This document shows, piece after piece, positions 20,550 through 31,119 of a stretch of DNA of 64,000 nucleotides. The notes under the pieces are model-generated. The model worked only from the letters and a program-made list of their open reading frames with translations. It was not told where the DNA came from and ran no database searches. The stretch's first letter is position 1. Each line of letters begins with the position of its first letter. The position numbers and the translations under genes were made by a program. The stretch is from Ottelia alismoides (lineage: Eukaryota > Streptophyta > Magnoliopsida > Alismatales > Hydrocharitaceae). Location of the stretch: contig JAZKJV010007258.1 of assembly GCA_037367405.1 (NCBI GenBank), positions 62,001-126,000 of the forward strand. The letters run 5' to 3'.

Positions 20550-22208
20550 TCTCATTATTTTTTATTCCACTGTAAATCTGTATAGTTAATTCAATCAAGG
20601 AATCGACTTTACTCATATTGTTTATGTTTTTCAGGTGAAGATAAGCAATTCGAAGAGGAGAGATAATTGATTATCAAAGAAATAGAAAGTTTAGGCTAAA
20701 TGGCATCATCTTATCAATATTTTATCTCATGTAAATGAATTTTATTTTTAATATGCATCTTTCGATTCACTTTGTAATAGGGAATGAGCTTAAGCTTCGT
20801 CTTTCACATCCATGTAAATGTTTGTATCGGTATAATAATTATTCTTATTGGTGTCAAACTTTCGATTACAACGACAATTGTTATGATATTTCTCAAAATA
20901 AGGAACCCTTTTGTCATGTGAAATTTGTAGCATTATTTGGTAAAGAACTCATGTTTTTGCTAGATGGATGCTTTGTACCAATAGGATTTAGAGGCTTTGA
21001 TTTCTGATTGAGACAATATCGTATTCAGATAACGAGGACATGTTGTGCATATTATATTTTGACCTTGAACTCACGGTTACCCATTTGAAAATAATAAGTT
21101 GGGTACCCAATTAGCCATGAACCATGCCCCATGAAAAAACCCAAATGAGAATGGGTACCCTTCGGTACTGATTGTAAGTTTCCATGGCACCCTCATTTTA
21201 TTCAAAAGAGTGCAAGTGGTTAGATACAGATATGGATGCAAGTGTTTTGTCATTGTTATCTATTTTATAATATGAATATGGAAGTGGATACATATATATA
21301 AACAATAAAAATGTGGTACCAAATTTTTAAAATTGGATTTGTATAAGAGATCGGATATAGATTTAGAAATATTGCATAGATTGCGTTATTGGTTAATAGT
21401 AATCTCAGTAATTTCGAGGATCCGGTATCCCATTGCATTCAAAAAAGGAAAATATTACATTGACACACTGATGAAGCATAGAGCTTTTACATCCGAAGAA
21501 GTGACCCACGTGACCTTCAAACATCATTAATGCTACCTCTAATGTTCTTAAATGCTTTCTCTTTGGTCTTTCTGTGGCGCGGTGGTCTTCTCTTAGGAGG
21601 CTTCCATTTATGAGTATCACAGTCATGCATGGAATCATGCTCAATGAAGTTGACATCATTCTTGTCATCGAACTCTTTTGTCCTCATTAAAGAAATCTGT
21701 TAGGATGAAATTATTCGATTGCACTTCCAATGCTTCAGTGTGTAATGAGCAAATAGGTTGGTTATTCGGATGTATCCAAGGAGACATGAGTTTCCATATG
21801 ACTATAAGGCAGTTTTGTAGGTTCCTTCAATGCAATATGAGGGGCAGTCCCCTATTCTTGCAAATTCGTGCTTTTGTTTTTGCTAAGTTGGGGATGTAAA
21901 GAAACTTTGTGCCAGTGGTAAAAAAATCTCTTTCAATTTAAAAGGATCTGGAGAAATATTCTCGTAAAAATACGGAAGCCAAAATATGAATACCCAAATA
22001 CAACAGTGAATCAGATATTAGAAACCTCAAATACAACAATGAATCATGTTTTAGATATCTATATACCTAATTGCATCCCTCTTTTGGACTAGGGTTATCA
22101 TGTCTTGTAGCTTCAATCCATACCAATATCTATAATCAGCTTTCATTTGCAATGTATTCATTCGTTCGAACAAAGTCCAACTCATTTGTCTCATGGGTAA
22201 AATGTATA
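20550..22208. other. Unassigned sequence, possibly old host DNA or unknown repeat
   Basis: 1.66 kb with no recognisable transposon domain. A 90-codon plus frame (20735-21007) is Cys/Tyr/Asn-rich and of unknown meaning. A minus frame at 21668-21405 carries a Lys/Arg/Pro-rich run when read in the neighbouring frame. GGGTACCC words recur at about 21070-21160. I see no gene I can support. Confidence 0.3.
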
Positions 22209-22559
22209 TGCTACCAGAGAGGAGCTAACTTGGTTACTCCAATCCTTTTTTCTAATTTTTTATGATATTTTTAAAAACATCTGGAAGATTTAATGACATA
22301 TTGTCATGTTGTCATTCAAATTTCATGAAAAATTGGCATTCCAAATATGCCCATCTGGAAGGGGTCAATTTCAACAATTTTGAGACCATCAAATTTTGAC
22401 AGGCTTGATGGATGGGAAAGCAATCTCGAATTGAGTCAAAATTTGAATGACAATATCATGAAAATATTTTATTTAAAACTCCCAAGTGTTTTTAAAAATA
22501 TCAAGATAAAGTAAAAATAATAATGTGGGAGTAGCCAAGTCAACTACTCTCTAGTAGCA
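22209..22559. mobile_element. MITE-like foldback element (351 bp)
   Basis: The first 32 bp (TGCTACCAGAGAGGAGC and on to TACTCC) and the complement of the last 32 bp (TGCTACTAGAGAGTAGTTG and on to TACTCC) agree at 27 of 32 positions. Similarity goes further in, with TTTTTAAAAACA and a CTGGAAG/CTTGGGAG word on both arms. No coding capacity. I find no clear target duplication, so the superfamily is open. Confidence 0.6.
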
Positions 22560-22760
22560 CGCTCACGTGCCGCACAACACACACACAACCCACCTCGTAC
22601 ATGCACGCCTGCACACACACAATATCCTGCACGCATGCATGCACACATGTGCCCGCCCGCACGTACTCACGCCCACACACACACGTCCCATATGTGCACA
22701 TGCATGCATGCAATACAGTTTGCACACACTCGTATGCTAGCAAACACCTACCCACGCATG
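22560..22760. repeat. CA/TG-rich imperfect microsatellite
   Basis: Runs of CACACA mixed with GCATGCATGCA, CACGTAC and CCCGCCCGCACG up to the edge of element D. Matching CA-rich sequence lies on the other side of D at 33661-33790. Confidence 0.85.
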
Positions 22761-25462
22761 TGAAGGTTATGGAGAAAACCTTAAGCGCATCACGGAAGCA
22801 TGAAGATCGCATCATATGCGATCATGAGTGACTAGTCGTACTAGTTGCTCCCAGGCAACGAAATTTAAAAATTTTTTAAGCGATGAAATTAAACGACCTG
22901 AGAACAGTTCTTGAATCATTTCATCTAAACAACATAGAAGATATAGGAATGCCTCTTGAAGCGTGGTTGCTATCGAAGCCTCTAAACAAGACACCACTGG
23001 TCTAAAGTCCGATCCGACGGCGGAGACGCTTGCGAACGCATTGATTAGATGCACCCTTCTCGCAATTCAAGATGTTGATCCAAGCGACGAACATCCTGAT
23101 TTCGAAACTCGAAATCTAAGTTCTTCTATGTGTACTCGAAGCATCGAGGAAGACGAAGATCCACGAGCAGTTGAAGCGGCAGCACGATGTTGTAGCAACC
23201 ACGATGATCCTCTCTCGGTCAAAAAGTGGACGACCACTTTAGAGAGAGAGAGAGAGAAAGTGGGGGCATGTATGATGAGAGAAAGAGAGATTGTGGATTC
23301 TATGATGTAAAAGAAGAGCTAGGGTTGCCTCTTGTTTTATAATATTTTGGGATTCCATGGATCGCAATCCATGGACAACACCAATCCAATGGTTGAGATT
23401 GATTTGTGTTTCTTTTAATGGCCATGATTTTATTTTAAAAAATACAACAACATTAATTTAATTAAATTGACTATATTGAATAAATATAAATATAAATATA
23501 AATTAATTCAATCAAATCAATAGGAATTAAAGGATAAGGAGAGGAGGCAAGCTCCTTCTTATTAAGGAGGTGGATGGCCACCTTGAATTAGGACTTGGAT
23601 GGTTGTCTCACTCCGCTTATGGAAGGAGCTTTCTCTTTTCCAATTATGTGAGTTTGTGTATTTCACATAATCCTTTAATTATTTGCAACAACTTTTAGGA
23701 AAATCGTGGCTGAGATAGGAGAGTTATGATGGCCATTGGGATCACTATCGGTCCCTCTCTTAACCACCATGTGAAGCTCCTGAGGATGTCTATAGTTCGA
23801 GTATGGAGAGAGATCGAAGCAACGAATGAGGTTGGGGCCATTGCAAATTGTTTCACAACAATAAATCCCAATTATTTTGTGATAAATTCAATCATGCCAT
23901 TGAAAATTGTAAATCATATTCACACACCCAAAATAAATGTAAATTTCATTTTCAATATTGTCTAATGTGAATCCAATTCACATCAACATTTAAATTATAA
24001 ATTCTATTTTAAAATAGCTCTCTCTAATATATTATAAATCACATACATAATATATATTATTAATATGGATAGTACTATTCACATTATTCATATCCATGAT
24101 AATTAAATCGCATATAATTATATTGGATCATCATTCTCATGCATCTAATTAATATGAATCACATTCGCATTATTCATGACAATTAAATCGCATTTAATTA
24201 TCAAATTCTCAATTCATAGATATATATTTCATTAATAGAATTATTCTTGAATTCTTTCAAGAATAATGTGCTTTCTCCGCGGATACTTGGAGATAAGGAC
24301 ATGGTGGTTGCACGTTCCACTTACATTGACTTAGATATTGAGATCATATCTCAAATCCAAATCTTGAGGACCTCTCATAGATGTTTGATTGAATCAAAAT
24401 CGTAGATCTAATCTTCTCAATGCATCTGAATCACATTTAGATCGATGACCAACATTTGGACTAAGGCCAGATCACTTCTCTACTAAAAGGAGTCACTAAA
24501 ATACAATTCGGTTTCATCACTCCCTTGGAATGGAAGCATCATGGTTATATAATCGTTTATTGATCACATCACTCTCGAGTATTCCTAAAATTCGTACATC
24601 CTACATATTGGAAGTCCTAAAATAAACCCAAAGATTTAGATTAATTATACACTATCTCCTTTAGGGTTTCATCATTAAGTTTCTCATTCAATTATTGGGA
24701 GTTGGTATCAATTATATGCTTTCCAAAGCATATATCATACCTACAAATTCTTGTCATGCTTCCAAGGCAAGATGCCCATGCATGGAATTTGATTGGTTTC
24801 AATACCTCATGAGTGAGCTCGTCTTCTGATTTACAAGTGATCTGGTATGATCCCTTTGAGAAATCATATTATTCATATGACCTTGTATGCACACAAACTC
24901 ATTGGTGTATAGGCCTTGATTAGGCCATCAACCTATCGATCTGCCAAATGTACATACTCAGACATATAACAATGCATTTGTCTCCGATCAGAGGTTGCAT
25001 GCCTATATCGTGACAATATACGACCTAGGTCTTGGTTATCTCGATCTCATTAAGTCAACTCTTTGACCTAACTTATCTTACACCTCCGAATCTCTATTCC
25101 TATGTAGAGGACCTGCATCAGGAGCTCAGTTAGATATCAGCCTTTAGAGAAGGATTGCCATCTCCTTCAGCTGGAGATCATCTCTTAATAATCATTTGAT
25201 AGTGCTTGATGAATCCTCAGTCTAACTCTTTAGATATTCGTCCAAGTACTAGCCTCTATGATTCCACCATTGAATCAACCGTGGTATGGTCACTAAGATG
25301 GCCATGATACATAATCTTAATTGTACTATGGGACCCTATAGTACATTCATTCATTTAATATAAGACAGTAAAGTGAAATAAATCAATAAATTTATTGATA
25401 TATCAAATATTACAATAATATTTACTGTAGAAATGGTTTTCCTCAGGCTTACATGGCTAACA
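22761..25462 (-). repeat. Element D 3' LTR (2702 bp)
   Basis: On the minus strand it starts TGTTAGCCATGTAAGCC after the purine tract CTAGTGGGAGAT and ends ACCTTCA at 22761. A GA run (23240-23275) and AT-rich blocks recur in the partner LTR. It contains long non-coding AT-rich stretches (23400-24260). Confidence 0.88.
23335..23341 (-). promoter_or_regulatory. TATA box in element D 3' LTR
   Basis: TATAAAA on the minus strand in context ATATTATAAAACAAGAGG; the same context occurs in the 5' LTR at 31688-31694. It would place the transcript start roughly 30 bp lower and leave about 540 bp of R-U5. Confidence 0.55.
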
Positions 25463-25474
25463 ATCTCCCACTAG
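25463..25474 (-). other. Element D polypurine tract
   Basis: CTAGTGGGAGAT on the minus strand, directly before the 3' LTR start TGTTAGCC. Primes plus-strand DNA synthesis in this family. Confidence 0.75.
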
Positions 25475-26079
25475 TCCTCAGAACCATTCAGGTACAATAC
25501 TAAAACCCATGCTCATTACAAGCTGGTTGAAAACCTTTTGTGTCAAAGGTTTGGTAAGGGGATCAACAACATTTTCAGCAGAGGCTATCTTGGTGATGAT
25601 GATGTCATCACTCTTTTGAATCTCCTGAATGTTATGGTATTTTGTTTCCATGTGCTTGCTCTTTTGATGTCATATGGGTTCCCTCGCCTGAGCTATGGCT
25701 CCTGTATTATGGCAGAGTAGCTGGATGGTATTATCAGAGAAAATTACTCTGAGTTCTAGGATGAACTTGCGCAACCACACCACCTTCTTTGCAGCATTCG
25801 ATGCGGCAATGTATTCAGCTTCCGTTGTACAATCAGTTGTAGTGTACCGCTTCTTGTTTGTCCAGCTCACAACACCACCATTCAATACAAACCTTGATGT
25901 TGATTTTCGATCATCAATATCAGACTGGAAGTCAGAATTTGTGTATCCTAAGACTTGGAGATCACCATATCCATTGATCGAGATGTAATCTTGCGTTCGT
26001 CTTAGATACTTGAAGATGTTCTTCATTGCATTCCAGTGTTGCTCTCCATAGCAGGATTGGTAATGTCTTACCACTCCTA
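25475..26079 (-). pseudogene. Element D: RNase H
   Basis: Frame 26074-25670 is open for 134 codons: CYGEQHWNAMKNIFKYLRRTQDY, GYTNSDFQSDIDDRKSTSRFVLNGGVVSWTNKKRYTTTDCTTEAEYIAASNAAKKVVWLRKFILEL, LLCHNTGAIAQAREPI, then a stop where relatives continue HxRxKHIE; KHMETKYHNIQEI and DPLTKPLTQKVFNQL follow to about 25500. The catalytic acidic residues of RNase H (D in SDFQSD, E in TTEAEY) are retained, but the frame is broken from RT. Confidence 0.85.
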
Positions 26080-27039
26080 CTATGCAAAAGATATTTGGCC
26101 TTTACACATCATAGCATATATTAGGCTTCCCACAACTGATGCATAGGGGCACCTAGCCATGGCTTTCTTATCCTCAACACTTTGAAAACCCATCCCTTTA
26201 GACAGGTGGATACCATGTCTTAACGGAAGGAAGCCTTTCTTGGAAATCTCCATATGGAAGCGTTCCAAGATTTTCTTAATGTACCCATGTCGTGACAATC
26301 CCAAAATCCTCTTCTCTTTGTTTCTGAATAGCTTAAGACCCAAGATATAAATGGCTTCTCCAAAATCTTTCATCTTGAAGGTATGGGACATCCAAATCTT
26401 AACATTGGTCATTATCCTTGTATCATTCCCAATGATAAGGATGCCATCTACCTAAAGTATGATGAACACAATGGCGCTCCCACTAAGATTCTTGTATACA
26501 CATGGTTTATCTGGATTCTGAACAAAATCATAACTCTTTATGGTTTTGTCGAATCTGATGTTCCAGCTACGAGAATCTTGTTTGAGCATATAGATGAATT
26601 TATTCAGCTTGCATACTTTTCCTTCATCGATTATAAATCCCTAGGACTGCTCCATATAGATATCCTCCTCGAGGTATTCATTGAAGAAATCTATCTTGAC
26701 ATCCATATGTCAGATGTCGTAGTAAAGATATGCAGCTATAGAAGGTAGTGCCCCGATGGACATAAGCATAGACACACGAGAGAACGTCTCAACATAGTCG
26801 ATGCCTTCTCTTTGTGTGTAGTCTTTTGATACGAGTCATGCCTTGAAGGTCTCTCCCTTCCTATTAGGTCCCCTTTTTCTCTTGAAGACCCATTTACATC
26901 CAATGGATTTTACCCCTATAGGTAGATCCTGTAGGGTCCATACACCATTCTTATGCATAGAGTCAATTTCAAACTTCATTTCTACCATTCATTTAATCAT
27001 GTCATGATCTGTGAATGCTTCATAGAATGAAGATGGATC
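26080..27039 (-). pseudogene. Element D: reverse transcriptase
   Basis: Descending: KWVFKRKRGPNRKGETFKA with stop, VSKDYTQREGIDYVETFS, HMDVKIDFFNEYLEEDIYMEQ, LNKFIYMLKQDSRSWNIRFDK, then the active-site region reading VDGILIIGND, in which the YVDD aspartate pair has become VDG. After a stop the frame 26412-26080 is open (110 codons): WMSHTFKMKDFGEAIYILGLKLFRNKEKRILGLSRHGYIKKIL, HGIHLSKGMGFQS, CPYASVVGSLIYAMMCKGQISFA. Both the active-site change and the stops show it is inactive. Confidence 0.85.
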
Positions 27040-27969
27040 ATTATCAGTTTAACCTAGAACATGGAATATGTACCTTTCATGTGGTACAACTACCCTCGTA
27101 CTCCTTCGAAGAGGTATGGGTGTTACATCTTCAATTGCTTCTTCAATTCCTGGCTTAGGAAGCTCAATATCCTTAGGGGATTCAATGAGTTCCTTGACTT
27201 CATTTGTCTTGACTCTTAAGGAAGTCATCCTCCAAAATTTCACATCTCTAGAGATGAATACCTTCCAAGTCTGAGGATCATAAAGTTGGTATCTAATATC
27301 GTCCTTTACATACCCGATGAAGTAGCACTCTCGAGTGTGAGATTCTAACTTACTTGTGTCCACATTCTTCACATGGACCAAGCAACCCCAAATCCTCAAG
27401 TGTCTAGCACTGGGTTTGGTTCCATACCAAAGCTCATGAGGAGTTTTAGGTACATATTTGCTACGAATCTTATTAGGATATATATAGCAATCTCTATCGC
27501 ATATCCCACGAAATAAAGTGGTAAATGTGCTTTACTGATCATTGAACAGACCATGTCCATGATGGTCCTGTTGCATGTTTTAGCAACACCTTGGGGAGTT
27601 CCGGGAGGAGTAAGATTGGAGACAATTCCTCTCTCTTTGAGGTATTCCTTAAATTCATCTGAGAGGTACTCGCCACCTCGGTCAGATCAAATCCATTTAA
27701 TCTTCTTATCGGTTTGGTTCTCAACAAAGCCATGAACTCTTTCAACTTTTCAAAGGTTTCATATTTGTGACATAGGAAGATAACTCATATCGTGAATGGT
27801 CGTCAATAAATGTCAAATAATATTGATATCCATTTCGAGTCGCGATACTGAAGGGACCACATACATCAGTATGTATTAGGTCAAGAATACTCTCACATCT
27901 TGTAACCTTGTTACGGAAAGGCATCCTAGTCATTTTACCTTGAATACAATGTTGACAAGTAGGCAAAGT
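27040..27969 (-). pseudogene. Element D: integrase
   Basis: 27966-27742: MPTCQHCIQGKMTRMPFRNKVTR (second half of the zinc site), HTDVCGPFSIATRNGYQYYLTFIDDHSRY with the first catalytic Asp. Then, in shifted frame, SDRGGEYLSDEFKEYLKERGIVSNLTPPGTPQ with the second Asp, and the region of the third catalytic residue reading TPQGVAKTCNRTIMDM instead of NGVAERRNRTL. Frame 27399-27049 (116 codons) holds MRIWGCLVHVKNV, CYFIGYVKDDIRYQLYDPQTWKVFISRDVKFW and the linker to RT. Broken by stops. Confidence 0.87.
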
Positions 27970-28544
27970 TTGGACATGTAGAAAATCGAGAGTCCAAAAT
28001 TTATCAATCTATTGATCCTATCAACATGTAAATGACTAAGGCTTTAATTCCAAATCATGTTAGAATGATTTCCATTCTCGTTGGTTCTTTTATAGTTTTA
28101 ATTAGTGGTAGTAACATTCATGACATTTTCATCAATGCACAATTCATAGAGTCCACCAAAAGTTAGAACACCATCCGTAATATATTTATCATAATGATTT
28201 ATGACAAGTTTATTACAGAAAACAAATGAATAATTATTTCTAACAAACTTAGATATAGATACAAGGTTCATTGTAACATCTGGAACATAAAGAATATATT
28301 AGGACTCTTCCACTATATAATGATAGTCTGCATGTCACGATGGTGATTATTGCAATAGTTGTATCCGATCCCATATGGATGAGTATCTCCCCTCATCAAG
28401 ATTCCTAGTTTCTTGAAATTGATGCAACAAATTGCATACATGAACAGAAGTACCTGAATCGATGATCCAACCACCTTCTCGTTCTACGAGAAATTTGGTT
28501 TTATTGATGAAAGTAGACTTTATACCTACCGGGGCTTTACCTTT
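27970..28544 (-). pseudogene. Element D: protease and pre-integrase region
   Basis: On the minus strand the frame that passes FINKTKFLVEREGGWIIDSGTSVHVCNLL (about 28510-28425) holds a standard copia retropepsin active site, DSGTS. The rest of the domain towards 27970 is fragmentary, with SRFVRNNYSF- and VMNVTTTN-like pieces. Cuts the Gag-Pol chain in active relatives. Confidence 0.75.
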
Positions 28545-29340
28545 CTATGCAGATTTAAGATACTCTGGGAAATTACGTTTCCAGTGCCCCAGCTTCTTGC
28601 AGTGATGATATACATTGGTCTTCTTCAATTCCATTAGTGTGGAAGCATTAGAAGACGAGCCAAAACCTTGACTCTTCTTCTTTTTTCTGGGCCGCACCAT
28701 TCCAAGACCTTTGCTGCAAACCGCGCTTCCCTTTGACTTGTGCAACCATTACACTGCCAGAGAGATTCTCTTTCTTCATTACATCTTCTACAAACTTTAA
28801 TGAGACCATGAGTTCAAAGTTAGATAATCTCATTTTATTCATGCGGTACATACACATAATTGGTGAAAGACTTAGGGAGAGACAACATAATGAAGGTGGA
28901 CTGCATGTCTGTGTCCATCTTTGCCCCAAGAGTCTCCAGCTTCGATAGGTAACCAAATATTTTGATCACATATTCTCAAACCGAAGTCCCTTCCTATGTT
29001 TTATAACGAATAAGTTATTTCATGACATTATAACATTGTGTATGGTTTACATCACCAGACATCTCTTTCAGATTATGCATTATATCATGGCAGGAGTCCA
29101 TCTCTACATGCTTCTTCTGCAGCACATTAGATATGGATACCTGAATATAACACTGAGCCAATGTAAGATCTTCATAATACTTTTCATTGAACTTGATTTC
29201 TTCTAGTATCTTAGGGTTTGCATACTTGTCCTTATATAGCACATAAGAAATGCGATATGTAGAAAGGACAAGATCCAAATTACGGATCCAATCTAAGTAA
29301 TTTGGTCCGGTCAACTAGTTGACCTCAAAGAGCCTACTGA
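28545..29340 (-). pseudogene. Element D: gag with degenerate zinc knuckle
   Basis: 29314-29015 is open for 99 codons: TGPNYLDWIRNLDLVLSTYRISYVL, typical of the start of copia Gag (N-Y-x2-W-x3-L), then LAQCYIQVSISNVLQ and the MHNLKEM block. Further down, LETLGAKMDTDMQSTFIMLSLPKSF lies in a shifted frame (28920-28860), then a Lys-rich stretch RPRKKKKSQGFGSSSNAS and the knuckle NVYHHCKKLGHWKRNFPEYL, in which the first and last Cys are gone. Gag would form the particle and bind RNA. Confidence 0.8.
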
Positions 29341-31100
29341 GTCGGTTCATGGACTTCATTGTCTGAAATTAAGAATGCACTATATTAGAACTTATAAATA
29401 ATTATATATTCAATATTAAATTCTTTGATTAAGGATTTTTAATCAAAGTAGTCTTGTCTTTTCAACTCGGAAGTTCATTTCCTTAATCACTTTCAAAGGA
29501 AGAGATATACTTACCGCTATATCTCTAGCAAGAATTGGGGTTTTCTTTTTACCTTTGTTACATCCCAATAATATGAGAAACTGTAACTTGGATAAAAAAT
29601 GGGAACACAGTCTGCCTTGTGTTTCCCAATTTGGTATTTAACCCTTGGGCCCACCACCCTAAGTCTATGTTGACCTGTCGTTAATTGAACGAACTGTTAA
29701 TAGGATTATAACTCTCTATGCACAAACCATTATTACCCCAATAATATGAGGAGCCGATATTGGAGTCACTACACATACGGTCTTAGTCTTTTGAGAAGCA
29801 AAAAACCTGATCCATGTGTGCTTGTATGTAGGAGATATCACTTTGGACATGTGTCTCCTACATGCAATCCATGGCGACGGAACCCTTCGTTTAGACGGGA
29901 GACCATGGATGTCACTTATGTGATCCTCCATATCATGTTCAAATTTTAATTAATTATTATGAATCATATTCACATAATTAATTCTTCCAAGAGAATTACA
30001 ACTCTATTCATAATAGAGTGTTTATTTTAATTAGATCTAATTAATTTAATCATATTAAATTAATTATCAATCCAATTCAATCAACCAAAAAACAATTAGA
30101 TTTTGCTTTATATTACTATATAGCATACACCCTCACAAACATGCATTATTATGTATTTTAATAATTAGAGTACAACTTGACTTACTTATATATTCTTCTT
30201 CAAAACTGGATCCGGCCAATACACTCAAGTTATGCTGGGAGGGAGCATTTCCTTTACATGTATGGCACTAATTAGTAAACCAAGCCAACATACCTGGACT
30301 AGACATCTTTACCATTCCGATTGAGAACAATACAAAATAATGCTAATGTACTTGTGGTTTTAACGATCAACTTTGATGAATTGTATTATACTATATAGAA
30401 ATCACTCAAAAATTTTAGGCATCCTAAAATAATTTTGAGATCCTAAATTTTCTAAGCATATCACGCAACCATGTTTTGCATGTAAAGACTGTCCTACAAC
30501 TATTGTAGGATAAACTAGGGTTTTCATGAAATATGCATTCAATGGCTAATGATGTTTAACAAACTATTTTCATAATTATTAGGCATCATAATTAATCAAG
30601 CTAAATCCATAATTTCCATGATTTCTATTGAATAACAAACACATTAAGCAAAGAGATTTGATGATCCAATCATCATTCGATCCATCTCCACTAAATATGA
30701 AATATCTAGGGCAAACGGTGTTGGGATCATGCGAAATGAATTCAAGTAGTTTGCTGATTTCATTCGATACTTCATGTTTCATGATGGACAATAGTAAAAA
30801 AATTATTTTCTTACAGATCCGTGAATACACGCAAAAACAACATCGCGCCGGGACCTTGTTGAATTATATTCATGCACTTTTGGTACCAATAAAAGCTACT
30901 GTTCTGGGACATATTTACAATTACTAAATACATTTTAACAACCAAAAAACACGCTGAAATAGTGCACAAAAGGTAGGTTTTTATCTTAGCAAAAAACCAA
31001 TTCAAATATTGCATCAATTACAAAAAAAACAATGAGTTCCTCCGCATCCGATTACAAAACCTTGTTCACGTAGGGTTTTAGGTCATATCTAAGACCTCGA
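29341..31100 (-). other. Element D: long untranslated leader
   Basis: About 1.75 kb of mostly AT-rich sequence between primer site and gag with no frame I trust. A small direct repeat of CCCAATAATATGAG occurs at about 29565 and 29739. Long leaders are common in large copia elements. Confidence 0.5.
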
Positions 31101-31117
31101 TCTTGGCTCTGATTCCA
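31101..31117 (-). other. Element D primer binding site
   Basis: Minus strand TGGAATCAGAGCC, one base from the initiator-Met type TGGTATCAGAGCC, two bases inside the 5' LTR end. Confidence 0.8.
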
Positions 31118-31119
31118 CT

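Noticed and set aside
20735..21007. 90-codon Cys/Tyr-rich frame as a small secreted protein
   Set aside because: No signal peptide of good quality, no Cys spacing I recognise, no neighbouring promoter or intron evidence.
22601..22831. Open frames of His/Thr/Cys repeats at 22540-22831 and 33585-33831
   Set aside because: Direct products of CA/TG microsatellites.
22963..23310. 115-codon frame in the D 3' LTR, with a partial match at 31385-31576
   Set aside because: Lies antisense in the LTR near the TATA region; the partner LTR breaks it. LTR similarity explains the resemblance.
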